DNA of 64,000 bases from Macrostomum hystrix (taxonomy: Eukaryota; Platyhelminthes; Macrostomidae), in NCBI GenBank assembly GCA_950097015.1, contig CATNEN010000001.1, positions 961,501-1,025,500 on the forward strand, given 5' to 3'. The position numbers were made by a program, and so were the translations under genes. The notes under the pieces were generated by a model. It worked only from the letters and a program-made list of their open reading frames with translations, ran no database searches and had not been told where the DNA came from. This document shows, piece by piece, positions 32,473 to 42,512 of this stretch. Numbering within the stretch: position 1 is the first letter of the stretch; each line of letters opens with the position of its first letter.

Positions 32473-33750
32473 TGCTGATGTTCCTGAACCTGCGCCAACC
32501 AGAAGATGGTTACACTGTTTACTGCGGACTGCATGCCCTTTTGATGGAATCTGCGGAAGCTTCGGCCTACCTGCATCCTACAATGTGTAGAATGACAGTG
32601 TCTGGTGTACGCAGTGCGTCAAGTGCAATTAAGCTAGTTACCAGTACGGACGAGTTTCCAGCTCTTTTCCGCGTTTCTACTCAAGAGTGCAGCTTGCTGA
32701 CCAAGGCCTTTTGCTGGGTTGCTGCTCATGAGACGTCATCTACTGAGCCTTTGCTAGATAGTGGCTTCATGTTCGAACACTTTCGTGTCAGACAAGAGCT
32801 CAGCGATTACTTTAAGGTGACTCAGATGAAACGCGTAATAGCAACAGAGGTGCTAGCTGGTTGCCAAAACTGTCGCTCTACTGCCGCTGCCGCCGCCGCC
32901 GCTGCTGATGATGCTGCAACAGCCGACTATGCGAGGACGACCTTGCCTACTCAGCTGGAGGTATGCAAAATATTATAATACATGACATTTTTTAGCACAC
33001 GTACGAGTATTGATGATTGAATTTTTGCTGTTGTTTTAATTTAAATAATTATTACTTTTGGACAATTAATTAATTAATTGTATGCGAACCTACCTAACAA
33101 CACAACAGGTCTCTGCTGCTGCTGATGTTGCTGCTTCCGCTGCTACTGCTGTTCAAGTACTTGATGCCGCCGTCGCTCATGTTCCCCGGCTGATCGCCGC
33201 CGCCACCAACGAGTGCCCAACTGTAAAGGCTGTGTGCAGCGCGTTGCAATTGCCAACTGGTGTCGTCTATCTATACGGCCCGTCTGGCGTTGGGAAGACC
33301 CACTCTGTGCAAAGCCATCTCGGTTCTACGAAAGTGCTGAATATCCAGGTGCAGAAGCGGTCTAACACGTTTATGTTTGACAAGCTCTGCGAGACTATAC
33401 ACACTGCCATGTTTATTGACGAGCTACGCCCGCAACTGTTTGATGACACATCTGAAGTCATGTGCACACTACTTCGTTTGGTCAATGGAGACACTTTTGA
33501 AGTCAATGCTAAATACAAGGCTATTCGACACGTCTCTTGGCTCAATCGACTGTTAGTGCTTGCTGGGCATGCTCCGGTCAGTGCGTATTCGATGGACTTT
33601 CAGCGCCGATTAGAACCGACACCTGATGGGCACAAGCGTCCGGTAGTTGCCATCTTCATTGGTCATTCCCTCAGTACCGACTACCAATGCGATGGACAAT
33701 GCCACCCAATACGCAATGTGTTTGGCGATCACCCGGACCGGCGAGTATGA
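32473..33750 (+). pseudogene. SF3-type helicase, copy B (5'-truncated)
   Basis: Homology to copy A begins abruptly inside the middle domain (LMFLNLRQPEDGY) at the foldback junction, so the N-terminal half is gone. Exon 1 remainder ends at 32960 before GTATGC. Exon 2 (33109-33750) is in frame at the standard acceptor CAACAG/GT. It keeps Walker A GPSGVGKT, Walker B AMFIDELRP, LLVLAGHAP and the C-terminal FQRRLEP. Near-identity with copy A over the shared part indicates recent common ancestry. It is useful as a reference for the copy A exon 2 start. Confidence 0.75.
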
Positions 33751-34375
33751 GCGACAAGACGGTGCTGTTAGCAGGTTTTTTTTACACCAAACTGCCTGCA
33801 TGCTGCTATTTTATCGACTATATTTTTACTCGGTCATTCATTCAGTCTTTCAGCTGTTTTTTATATTTTTTTAATGTTTCATACTGTTTTTGTATGCAAT
33901 TTTATAATTATTCATACAAATAAAAGCATTGCTATATGCTCAGTTTTGAGCTTTTATTGTTGTGAAGTAGGTAATTGCTACTTCTGTTGCAAAAAAATCA
34001 TATTTCTTGCTAATTGTAGTCAATTGACTGATTAATGAAGCCCAACACGAATACAATAAATGTATTGAGCGTTTGCATGCATAAAAATACAAACAATAGT
34101 TACGATGATCAGTAGATTTATAATATAACTGCATAATGAATCATAGTGATTGTATTATTTTACATTCTGACGTTATGACGCCTCTGCTTCCTTCAGCTGT
34201 GGCATACAAAAGCTCGTCCTCAACTGGGTCTCATGTGCAATTTTTCTATATATAGTATTACTATCTTCAAACGAAGGTATATGCAAAGTGTCAAAGTATT
34301 GATTAATAAAATTCATTTATAGGTGTTATCGCGAAAAAAAAATAACGACTTCTAAACCGAAAGTAAATACGGAAT
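33751..34375. other. 3' region of copy B with acidic-gene remnant
   Basis: Positions 34075-34240 repeat the terminal sequence of copy A, with one unit of the acidic gene (TTCAGCTGTGGCATACAAAA). No other gene is seen. Confidence 0.5.
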
Positions 34376-34700
34376 TTTAGCGAAAAGACAGTTATGTTCT
34401 CAAAACGAAGGTAGGAGCAGTATTTTTGCAAAAGTTCTTAAAGTAGTGTGCATGGCTAAATATTATGGTATTTTCGCGAAAATACTGATATGCTATTAAA
34501 CAAAGGTAGTTGGCGGTATTTTTGCAAAAGTTATTAAAGTAGGTAGTGGTGTGCATGGCTACATATTATGGTATTTTCGCGAAACTACTGCTATGCTATT
34601 AAACAAAGGTAGTTGGCGGTATTTTTGCAAAAGTTATTAAAGTAGTGTGCATGGCTACATATTATGGTATTTTCGCGAAAATACATGCATATTATTAGAC
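34376..34700. repeat. Minisatellite with TTTTCGCGAAAA palindrome, array 1
   Basis: Three to four units of about 95-105 bp each contain GGTATTTTTGCAAAAGTT, GTGTGCATGGCTACAT and GGTATTTTCGCGAAAATAC. Related arrays lie at 44074-44290 and 45232-45760, with single units elsewhere. Confidence 0.9.
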
Positions 34701-35121
34701 TAAGTATCTTGTACATTTTTAACCATAGACACATTTAGTATTTCTGCAAATTGCCAAGAGTCATAAGTGGATTTTTTTTCGCGAAAAGACTATATACTAT
34801 CTATATATTGTATTGAATACCTGTGAATGAAAAATAATGACAGTTTTTTTTGCAAAAATACTAACGATACTGCTGTATTTATGCGAAATTGCTTTGAGTA
34901 TTAAAATAATAGGAACGTTTACAAACAAAAAAATACAAACAATAATGCTTACGTAGTGCTGATGATTGTTGATGATGGTATTTTCACGAAAAGATTAGTG
35001 TATTTTCAATCACTAACAAAACAACACCAATATGTATATCAAATCGTTATGATAATCAGAGGCTTTATTTATAAAATAACTGTAATTAATCATAGTTTCT
35101 GCATTATTTTATAATATAATT

Positions 35122-35775
35122 TCAAACGTATGCCTCCGCCTCTTCAGCTGCGGCATACAATAGGCAGTCGTCAGCTGGGTCAAATAAGCAGCTACTGGCT
35201 GCCATCGCTGCCGCTGCTGCTGACGCCTCCGCCTCTTCAGCTGCGGCATACAAAAGCTCGTCATCAGCTGGGTCAAATAAGCAGCTACTGGCTGCCATCG
35301 CTGCCGCTGCTGCTGACGCCTCCGCCTCTTCAGCTGCGGCATACAAAAGCTCGTCATCAGCTGGGTCAAATAAGCAGCTACTGGCTGCCATCGCTGCCGC
35401 TGCTGCTGACGCCTCCGCCTCTTCAGCTGCTGCATACAAAAGCTCGTCATCAGCTGGGTCAAATAAGCAGCTACTGGCTGCCATCGCTGCCGCTGCTGCT
35501 GACGCCTCCGCCTCTTCAGCTGCGGCATATAAAAGCTCGTCGTCAGCTGACTCTAAGCAATTGGCTGCCATCGCCGCTTCGACCTCTTCAGCTACGGCGT
35601 ATAACAAATGGTCGTCTGCCAGGCCGAATACAAAACTGTATGTTGAATTGTATGTTTCATCATACCCGTAGTCATCATAGCCTGGCTCTTCAATCAGCTC
35701 AACGTCATCGTCGTGACAGTTGGATTTTTCCGCATCGTTTAGAGTTGGCCCTGATGATGATGTTGATGTAGGCAT
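35122..35775 (-). CDS. Acidic alanine-repeat protein, copy C
   Basis: The 217-aa minus-strand frame has the N-terminus MPTSTSSSGPTLNDAEKSNC, then GYDDYGYDETYNSTYSFVFG. Four to five 93-bp units follow, encoding DPADDELLYAAAEEAEASAA plus AMAASSCLF. Compared with copy A the repeats are more uniform and one codon class shorter. The unique N-terminus differs mostly by conservative replacements, the main reason for preferring this strand over the equally open plus strand. No domain is recognised. Confidence 0.6.
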   Translation of the reverse strand: MPTSTSSSGPTLNDAEKSNCHDDDVELIEEPGYDDYGYDETYNSTYSFVFGLADDHLLYAVAEEVEAAMAANCLESADDELLYAAAEEAEASAAAAAMAASSCLFDPADDELLYAAAEEAEASAAAAAMAASSCLFDPADDELLYAAAEEAEASAAAAAMAASSCLFDPADDELLYAAAEEAEASAAAAAMAASSCLFDPADDCLLYAAAEEAEAYV

Positions 35776-36035
35776 GGCGAGACAATGGGGGCAGTATTTA
35801 AAATGTTGAACTTGTTTTATTTACTTCATTAATTGTCCAAAGTTTCAACTGCATTGATTACATATTCCCAATCACATAAGATTATCAGCAAGCTTGTTAC
35901 CATAGACTAGCAATAGGGTTTTTAGTTGGTTACTTTACTAAGGTAAGTGGCGTAACTTATTTACACATTTTAGATTCTTAATTATTGTTTCAAATAAAAA
36001 AAACTACAACATATCATCCCTGGGTGGGCGGCACA

Positions 36036-36466
36036 ATGGCGGAGATCAAGATCGAGATATCGACAGAGAGGATCACAACTCTGGCAACGACAAACCGATC
36101 TCGTGCCCTACCGTCAGTAGCAGCACAGATGTCGTGATTGGCACTGAGCGACGTCGACGAAGGCACAGCTCGGATAGTAGTTCAGACTCGGATTTTGCTA
36201 TTCTGCCTTCACGTCAACGTGTTCAGTACGTATTGCATCGTCCAGGTGTCGTGCGCATTTACAATCAGAGATTTTCTATTGTGAACGCCAATCCGACACG
36301 TGATTTAGCCGGCCAATTGCAACTGCCGCAGCATGCGCAAGTGACCGATATACAGTCACCAATTGTAAGCAGTAGCAGCAGCATCAACAATGGCGGCACT
36401 GGCACTGAAAGAGAGCGCGGCGATGCCAATCGTGCTGCAAATAACCCAGATTTGAATGACATGTAG
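36036..36466 (+). CDS. Ser/Arg-rich protein, copy C (start unresolved)
   Basis: The frame runs through GTERRRRRHSSDSSSDSDFA, QRVQYVLHRPGVVRIYNQ and a Ser-rich spacer to a tail ending LNDM-stop at 36466. It is open upstream of the Arg cluster but has no ATG. The ATG at 36036 in a favourable context belongs to a different, short frame. Relative to copy A there are 6- and 12-nt length differences in the upstream part, consistent with translation of that part. The true start could come from an upstream exon or a frameshift. Confidence 0.5.
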
Positions 36467-36979
36467 CAATTGTTTTGTTAAGCACTGTTGCCATTGCTTA
36501 TAATGAAATTAATTAACTGATTAATATAATTAGAAGTTTCATGTATTTGATTCATACATCAGAGTATTTAAAGTCGACAGTTCATGATGCCTGCAAATGT
36601 TTTAAAGTACTTTTATATACACTAGCTCTCGTTCACCTTCACGTGGTATATTCAAAGCATAAGAGTTTGCCGTCACTATTGACAATATATTGTCGCGTTT
36701 ACCATTAATCATAATCAGACGACTGATGAGATCAGTCAGTAATAAAATATTAATACGCGAACACAGATGTGTGCAGGTAGTCAATCGGTTATTATTAATA
36801 CGGTTTTTATTAAATTTCACCAATACATACAGAGTATAAATATATATAGAATTTCATTGGTTGAACAAATAATCGTGCCATTCTACAATTAGTCTGATTT
36901 GCAAAGTCGCGAGAGAAAAAATAAACGTGTAAACTATAATACATAAAATTCTGCATATAAATTCTGTATTTTACAGCAT
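36467..36979. other. AT-rich intergenic region, copy C
   Basis: Equivalent to 15061-15541. No gene seen. Confidence 0.4.
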
Positions 36980-37360
36980 TCATTGTTCGATGTACCAGTA
37001 GCGAACTCCATGTATGATGAGCTGGAGTTCAGCTTGGGCTTCCTCTAAAAGCTCTAGCACTTCGATGATGTCTTGTGCTTCATCCTCTCTTATACCAGTC
37101 ACGAACAAGACAGCCTTATAGTCTTCTGCTGACCGGTGCTGTTGCAGCCATTGTTGAGTGCGCCGTAATAATAAGCATAACTCATTAGCGCTATACTCAG
37201 CATTTGGAACACCGCGCTGCAAACTAGGTAGCTGCTCGAAGCACCCTCGATGCGCTATGAACCGGCCAATGCAATCTATGCGACAGCTGAGAAAGAGTTG
37301 AAATATGTGCGGGTGAAGATACATTTGCACTAACTGCATCTGATGGGCAATGAACGACAT
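36980..37360 (-). CDS. Leucine-rich small protein, copy C
   Basis: This is the only intact frame of this gene among the AT-rich copies (126 aa, starting MSFIAHQMQLVQMYLHPHIF). It is predicted to be mainly helical: CIGRFIAHRGCFEQLPSLQ, NELCLLLRRTQQWLQQHRSA, AQDIIEVLELLEEAQAELQ. The length, short amphipathic helices and an HRG motif shared with copy E suggest one compact domain. A death-fold-like bundle is conceivable but unproven. The C-terminus is shortened (YWYIEQ) by an in-frame deletion relative to copy B. Confidence 0.6.
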   Translation of the reverse strand: MSFIAHQMQLVQMYLHPHIFQLFLSCRIDCIGRFIAHRGCFEQLPSLQRGVPNAEYSANELCLLLRRTQQWLQQHRSAEDYKAVLFVTGIREDEAQDIIEVLELLEEAQAELQLIIHGVRYWYIEQ

Positions 37361-37615
37361 GTTCAGTCAATTAGAAAATCAAGCCGGCCTAAAGGTAAAA
37401 AAATAGTTAAGTTAAAAAAAATTATATCTTTAATCAAAGTCCCCATAGAGTATATTTTATCAAACACAGGTGAGTCAGTCCACAGACAAATCAAATGAAT
37501 ACAGGCCAGTCTGGGTATTAAGAACAAGAAATCTTTCTCGGCCAAGAAATCAGCCCACAACCAACGTTATAGCCATACCAGCAGCAAACCATACCAGATA
37601 CAACAGGATTTCATC

Positions 37616-37977
37616 ATGACATTTCATATGTTTCCGGCTGCTTTTCGGAATTTTGTCCTGTCCTCCGCTGCCAAGGAGCTAGATGAGGCTCTTTTAAAAG
37701 CCAGTTCAGCAGCGACAGCAGTGGCGGCGTCGGAGGCCTGGACGCCGGACCGGCGCCGGGCGGAGGCCGAGATGGCTGCCGCTATGCGGCGGGTCCGGGC
37801 GGCCATGGTCCGCATGGCCCGGGCCCGCCGCATAGCGGCAGGGCTGGATCCATATGTGAGAAGTAGATTTCGATTCCTTTCATTTGAATATTTATGAACA
37901 CATCTGATAACATCTGAGCTAACAAACTAAATGGAACCTAAAACCCATCCTTCATCCCGCAGCCGGGTGTCCTATGA
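37616..37977 (+). CDS. Small basic protein, two exons, copy C
   Basis: Exon 1 (37616-37855, 80 codons) starts MTFHMFPAAFRNFVLSSAAK and contains the two Arg-rich helices (AEMAAAMRRVRAAMVRMARA). The intron (37856-37962) is 107 nt, as in copy A. Exon 2 (37963-37977) encodes Pro-Gly-Val-Leu-stop. No lesion is visible. The conserved FP.F/FR N-terminal pattern and DPY at the exon junction define the family. Confidence 0.7.
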
Positions 37978-38614
37978 CCGAGGACTGGACTGAGGACTGA
38001 GGATGAACCGAGGATGTACCAGAGGACTGAGGATCAACCGAGGATGTACCAGAGGACTATTAATAATAGTTGGGAAGTTTGGACGCGGCTTGTTAATCCC
38101 ATTTCCCAAGGATGACTTGGTCTTGAAATTGATTATTAATTAATTGTCAATTGATTAAAATATAAATTAAAATATAGATTGAAGTATTAATTGATTAAAA
38201 TGCTAAATACGACTTATTGTTTTTTTCTTAGCTATAGTTGTATGGACAGGCCTCTATAATTTCGTTTATTATATGAAATTGTAGGCGTGCAATAATACAA
38301 CTATTATCGTACATTATACAGCCATACTCGTATAAGTTAGTTGGATAAGTTTGAAAAAGTAAAGTACAAACGACTAATAAATTATTATACACTTTCGTAT
38401 CGCTAGATATAAGATATTACAAGATGCACTATTAAAACGTGCAGACTATAGGTATGTAGTGCATTAAATTGTGTGTATTTTAACATAGACATATCTGCTT
38501 GGTACAGCTCGATTTTTCGCGATTTTTTTCTTCGTATCCACATTTTTTCTTTCGAAAATACAGTCAGACGTTTTTGGCCGTAGACACAAAAAACGGCTGC
38601 ATATAATTCATATT

Positions 38615-38646
<32 letters not shown>

Positions 38647-39299
38647 TGTTAGTAGTAGCTATAGCAGTGCAGAAGCTGGCGAGTCAGTGAGTTGCAGCTA
38701 GAACAAGCTGCAAATTTGGATTTCGGCTTTTGTTTTTGGCTTTGGATGTTTGATCGTTTTCTTCGAACTGATCTCAACTGATCGTTCCAACAAAAGCACT
38801 CTGGTACCATTCATTGACGTGTTACTTTCGCGAAAACATAATTGGAGGATAGTGAAATCGAGGGAGAGTGAAGTAGAGGTAGTGGAGGAAGCTAGAACAG
38901 AGTGAAGGGAGGATATGAGAGTGAGACACCACCACCACCTACCCAACCACCTGCACTCTGCATCCACCCACCCAAATTCGTACGACACTGATTCATTGTA
39001 TTTATCGATTCATTGTACTGATGTGTTACTTTCGCGAAAACATATTTGGTGGATAGTACAGGAGGAAATTGATAGCGAGGGAGAGTGAAGGGAGGATCAG
39101 GGTAGATCGAAGGAAGGAAGAAAGGAAGGGGAGGAAAGCGAAGGTAGGGGAGGAAGCTAGGACAGAGTAAAGGGAGGATATGAGAGTGAGACACCATGCA
39201 CCACCTACCCAACCTGCACCTGCACTCTGCATCCACCCACCCAACACCACACACCACACCACACCACACCACACCCTAGCTGCAGCACTCCAATTATAA
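37978..39299. other. Non-coding part of copy C
   Basis: It parallels 30165-31896 of copy B: a GAGGAC-type short repeat (about 37980-38055), CAGCTCGATTTTTCGCGATT near 38503, a purine-rich tract and a CACCA microsatellite near 39245-39275. No supported gene. Confidence 0.55.
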
Positions 39300-39891
39300 G
39301 AGTTTATGGACTTAGAGAATTTATAAACGTAAATTCTCGACCGTCCCAAGGCTTAAATAGTGTAGTGAGATCGGGGCGGGATAGAGCGAGCCAGCTAGTA
39401 TATACTCTAAAGAAAGGTGCGCGCTGTACACTTTCGCTGGAGGCAATATGACGGAGATTATCTAGATCGGGCTTGATGACGACTAGTTACTAGATGACCG
39501 AAAATGCATGGTGTTTCTATTTTTAGCTTAAGGCGCACCTTTCTTAAGAGTATATACTGACTGACTGGCTTGCGTGCCCCATAGACTTTAATAGGCTGCC
39601 ATTTAAATACACACGAGCCAGCTTTTATATACTCTTAAGAAAGGTGCGCCTTAAGCTAAAAATAGAATCGAATCGCCCGGGGTTTAGCCAGCCCGGCTAT
39701 ACTAGCCCCCATATTGCCGACGACGACGACGAAGTCAAGTTGCAAGTTGCGAAAAAACAAATCGCGCACCTTTCTTTAGAGTATATATATACCTGCCTGT
39801 ATAGCATTTACCAGCCACACCAACTAAAAGCTCTGGGGACGGTCGAAAATTTTATCACTGACATGATAAAATTCTCTAAGTCCGTCAACTC
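39300..39891. repeat. Foldback module, copy C (complete)
   Basis: This 592-bp inverted-repeat unit has outer arms of about 50 bp (GAGTTTATGGACTTAGAGAA at the left; the complement of TTCTCTAAGTCCGTCAACTC at the right). Inside are two nested hairpin pairs containing GTATATACTCTTAAGAAAGG. It could be a non-autonomous foldback transposon or a cis-acting replication/recombination end of the element. No clear target duplication was found. Confidence 0.8.
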
Positions 39892-40669
39892 TATTTGATA
39901 TGGAATTACGGATGTCAGAGGCCTATTTGCTATGGAGGTCGATTTGCGAACTGACTTGGCTCTAAATAGACTGAGTGGATGGCTGGTTCGCGAATTTACC
40001 TCAGAGTCGAATGTAAGGTTGTATTTTGCGAAAATACGTAAAGCCTTGCTGGTTATTATTCTAATGTATTTTCGCTAAAATACACGATGGAGGTATTTTC
40101 GCGAAAAGTGTGTTTATAGTACATGTATATTCATGGATTAATGAATTTTCGCGATAATACTGCTATGTTCCCAAAACAAAGGTAAGGGCAGTATTTTTGC
40201 AAAAGGTTCATAAGAATACAACATGCGAAAGAAATGCAATATAAATAGCCAGACAACACACTCTTTAATTGTTAGTGAACTGGCATGCAGGTCTAATGCA
40301 TTGTCGCTAGTACAAGTGGCTCGGGTTCGAATCCCATTCACCCCAACGCACTTTTTTATTTAAAAAATGGGCAACATTATACTAGAAATGAAAATAAATT
40401 TTTACTAGGAATCTGTTTTTTATATTGGAATCCAAACTTTTTGTGTGGATCCCCATTATTATTAATGTTTACTTACTACTGCAATATTACTTATAGTAGT
40501 GCCGATTGCACCTGAAGTAGTAAAGTATACTGCGAAAGTAATTGAATTAACATGGCTAGTCTATTTACTTGTAACGGTTTTTTCGCGAAAAAACTAACAT
40601 GGCTAGTCTATATACTTGTAATGGTTTTTTCGCGAAATAGCCATAGAAATTTTATCTATTAGTATTTGC
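39892..40669. other. Intergenic, minisatellite fragments
   Basis: Single units of the CGCGAAAA repeat (about 40030-40210 and 40560-40640) and AT-rich DNA. No gene. Confidence 0.45.
40268..40345 (+). repeat. tRNA-like sequence (relic or SINE head)
   Basis: TAGTGAACTGGCATG resembles an A box, and GGTTCGAATCCCATTCACC contains a perfect B box. The T stem and acceptor stem do not pair fully, so a working tRNA is unlikely. Confidence 0.45.
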
Positions 40670-40826
40670 GAATTGGGGATTATGAATCAAATGAATACAG
40701 GCCAGTCTGTGTATTAAGAACAAGAAATCTTTCTCGGCCAAGAAATCAGCCCACAACCAACGCCACAGCAGCAGATAACTTATAACAGAAGCTTATAACT
40801 TATAACTTATAACAGATAACAGAAGC

Positions 40827-41210
40827 ATGAGCAGCGACAGCAGCAACAGCAACAGTACCAGCTTTCCGATGTTCCCGGCGTCGTTCCGGGAACACGTCTG
40901 GGCCTCCGCTGCCGTGGAGTTGGAAAATTCCCTACGAGCTGCGAATGAAGCAGCAAATTTGGTGGCGGCAGCGGAGGCCTGGACGCCCAGACGGCGCGTG
41001 GCGGTGGCGGATCTCGCTGCAGCTATGCGGCGGGTCAAGGCGGCCAGGGCCCACCGCATAGCTGCGGGCTTGGACCCCTATGTGAGTAGTAGATTTAGAC
41101 TTTTATTTTCATTTGAATATTTAATTATAACACATCTAATAACATCTGAGCTAACAAACTAAATGAAACCTAAAAACCCATCTTTCATCCCGCAGCCAGG
41201 TGTGCTATGA
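40827..41210 (+). CDS. Small basic protein, two exons, copy D
   Basis: Exon 1 (40827-41081, 85 codons) begins MSSDSSNSNSTSFPMFPASF. It contains a shortened second basic helix (AAMRRVKAARAHRIAAGLDP), lacking the VRMAR segment of copies A and C. The intron (41082-41195) is 114 nt. The 15-nt exon 2 (41196-41210) encodes Pro-Gly-Val-Leu-stop. The frame is intact. Confidence 0.7.
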
Positions 41211-41559
41211 GTCGGCTGGTCTACAGCTCGATTTTTCGCAATTTTTTTCTTCGTATCCACATTTTTTCTTTCGAAAATACAGTCAGACGTTTTTGGCCAT
41301 AGACACAAAAACGACTGCATATAATTCATATTGTATGCAGTATTTTTGCAAAAGTTCTTCAAGTAGCGTGGCTATATCTATGGTATTTTCGCGAATATAG
41401 CCAGACATTTCATCTATAATTAGTATTTGCGCACTGCCAAATTTTTTTTCGCGAAAGTACATACGTATTCTTAAGTCAAAACGACTATGATCGTTGACTA
41501 CTTGAGATCTGTGCATATTGTGGCAGTGGTAAAAAGGTAAGAAGGCTCTTGTGGAAGAC

Positions 41560-41850
41560 AGTATCGTCACACCTGACTGCTACGGTATTGTAGTGTATAG
41601 TGATTCGGTGTGACGGTTCCGTGGTTCACATACTGCGACATGTCACATACTGGTTGAACAGTAGAATGTATTTTCGCGTCCTTCAACGGAAGCTGCTAAG
41701 ATATCAGCTGGCTATTGCTCACGCATTGCCGTTAGGCCGCACGTTAGTCAGATTTCAGCTTTTTTCTGAATGCTTTCAGTTGGCTAACGTGCGGCCTAAC
41801 GGCAATGTGAGCAGTCAGCATTGCTCTGCACCGGTCATCCGTTTTAAAAT
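41560..41850. repeat. Structured non-coding block with long hairpin (copy D)
   Basis: A stem formed by ATTGCCGTTAGGCCGCACG (41715-41733) and its complement CGTGCGGCCTAACGGCAAT (41788-41806), extended on both sides, encloses a loop of about 45 nt. Upstream, CGTCACACC (41565) pairs with GGTGTGACG (41607). The same block at about 63220-63500 differs at three stem positions, all compensated on the other arm. The 84-codon frame across it is probably incidental. Confidence 0.85.
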
Positions 41851-42243
41851 ATAAATAAATAATAAATATAAATAATTTAGTGTTTGTTATTTGTATAATC
41901 GTTAAAAGTACACAACTTCTTATCTTGTTTATTCTATCATTAAAATAATATGAACTGAACTGACTGGCGGTTATGCGGTGTACATTGGCGTTGAGACTTA
42001 TTACAAGACCGACGTAATCGTAATCGATCAGTCTGAGATATTATGTTTGTATTTATATTGCGCAAAACCTGAGAATAATGAAGTAGACTTAAAACTAAAA
42101 TTGATGTAATAAGAATAGACAGTAGTGGAATTAAATCGCGTAAAAGTTTAAATTTTTTAGTTTATTCTTATATCAACGTATATTAAATCAATCGATTAAA
42201 TCAAGTTCAGTCTGAATTTATTATAAGTGAGTCAGTCGATTAT

Positions 42244-42286
<43 letters not shown>

Positions 42287-42512
42287 ATCAGCCAGTAGAC
42301 AGACAAAGCAGCCCAATCTGAGTTGCACGCCGAGCCAATTGAATTGAATGAAATCAATTGCTGCACAGACATTGTCGCGTCTTGATCAATCGGCCGTGTC
42401 TTGACACTGTCGTAGTCAATATATTGTGTGTGCATATACAATGCGAGCGTCTAGATGCATGCAAAGCATCAGTCGCAGGTATAGTAGATTGCGATGACTG
42501 CACATCACTTAT
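41851..42512. other. AT-rich non-coding region with CAGC microsatellite
   Basis: The GCCA repeat at 42245-42285 has about ten units here but about four in copy F (63915-63932). The rest is AT-rich, shared with copy F. No gene. Confidence 0.6.

Larger units (their letters stand above)
28636..34260 (+). mobile_element. Copy B of the helicase/recombinase element family
   Basis: Copy B starts inside the Ser/Arg-rich gene at the LINE junction. It contains the leucine-rich gene (stop codon), basic gene (frameshifted), a foldback module and a helicase lacking most of exon 1. It ends with a one-unit acidic-gene remnant (about 34170-34235). The order matches copy A apart from the foldback module. Confidence 0.7.
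34915..39900 (+). mobile_element. Copy C of the helicase/recombinase element family
   Basis: Copy C holds the acidic gene (minus), Ser/Arg-rich gene (plus), leucine-rich gene (minus, intact frame) and basic gene (plus, intact). Non-coding blocks shared with copy B and a complete foldback module follow. No helicase or recombinase is present. It lies in the same orientation as copy B, with an array of the CGCGAAAA minisatellite between them. Confidence 0.7.

Noticed and set aside
40268-40345. Functional tRNA gene
   Set aside because: A and B boxes are present but the acceptor and T stems do not pair; kept only as a tRNA-like relic.
41600-41854. 84-codon frame duplicated at 63253-63507
   Set aside because: Its similarity between copies follows from the whole block being duplicated. 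The changes preserve base pairing, not amino acids, so structure is the better explanation.
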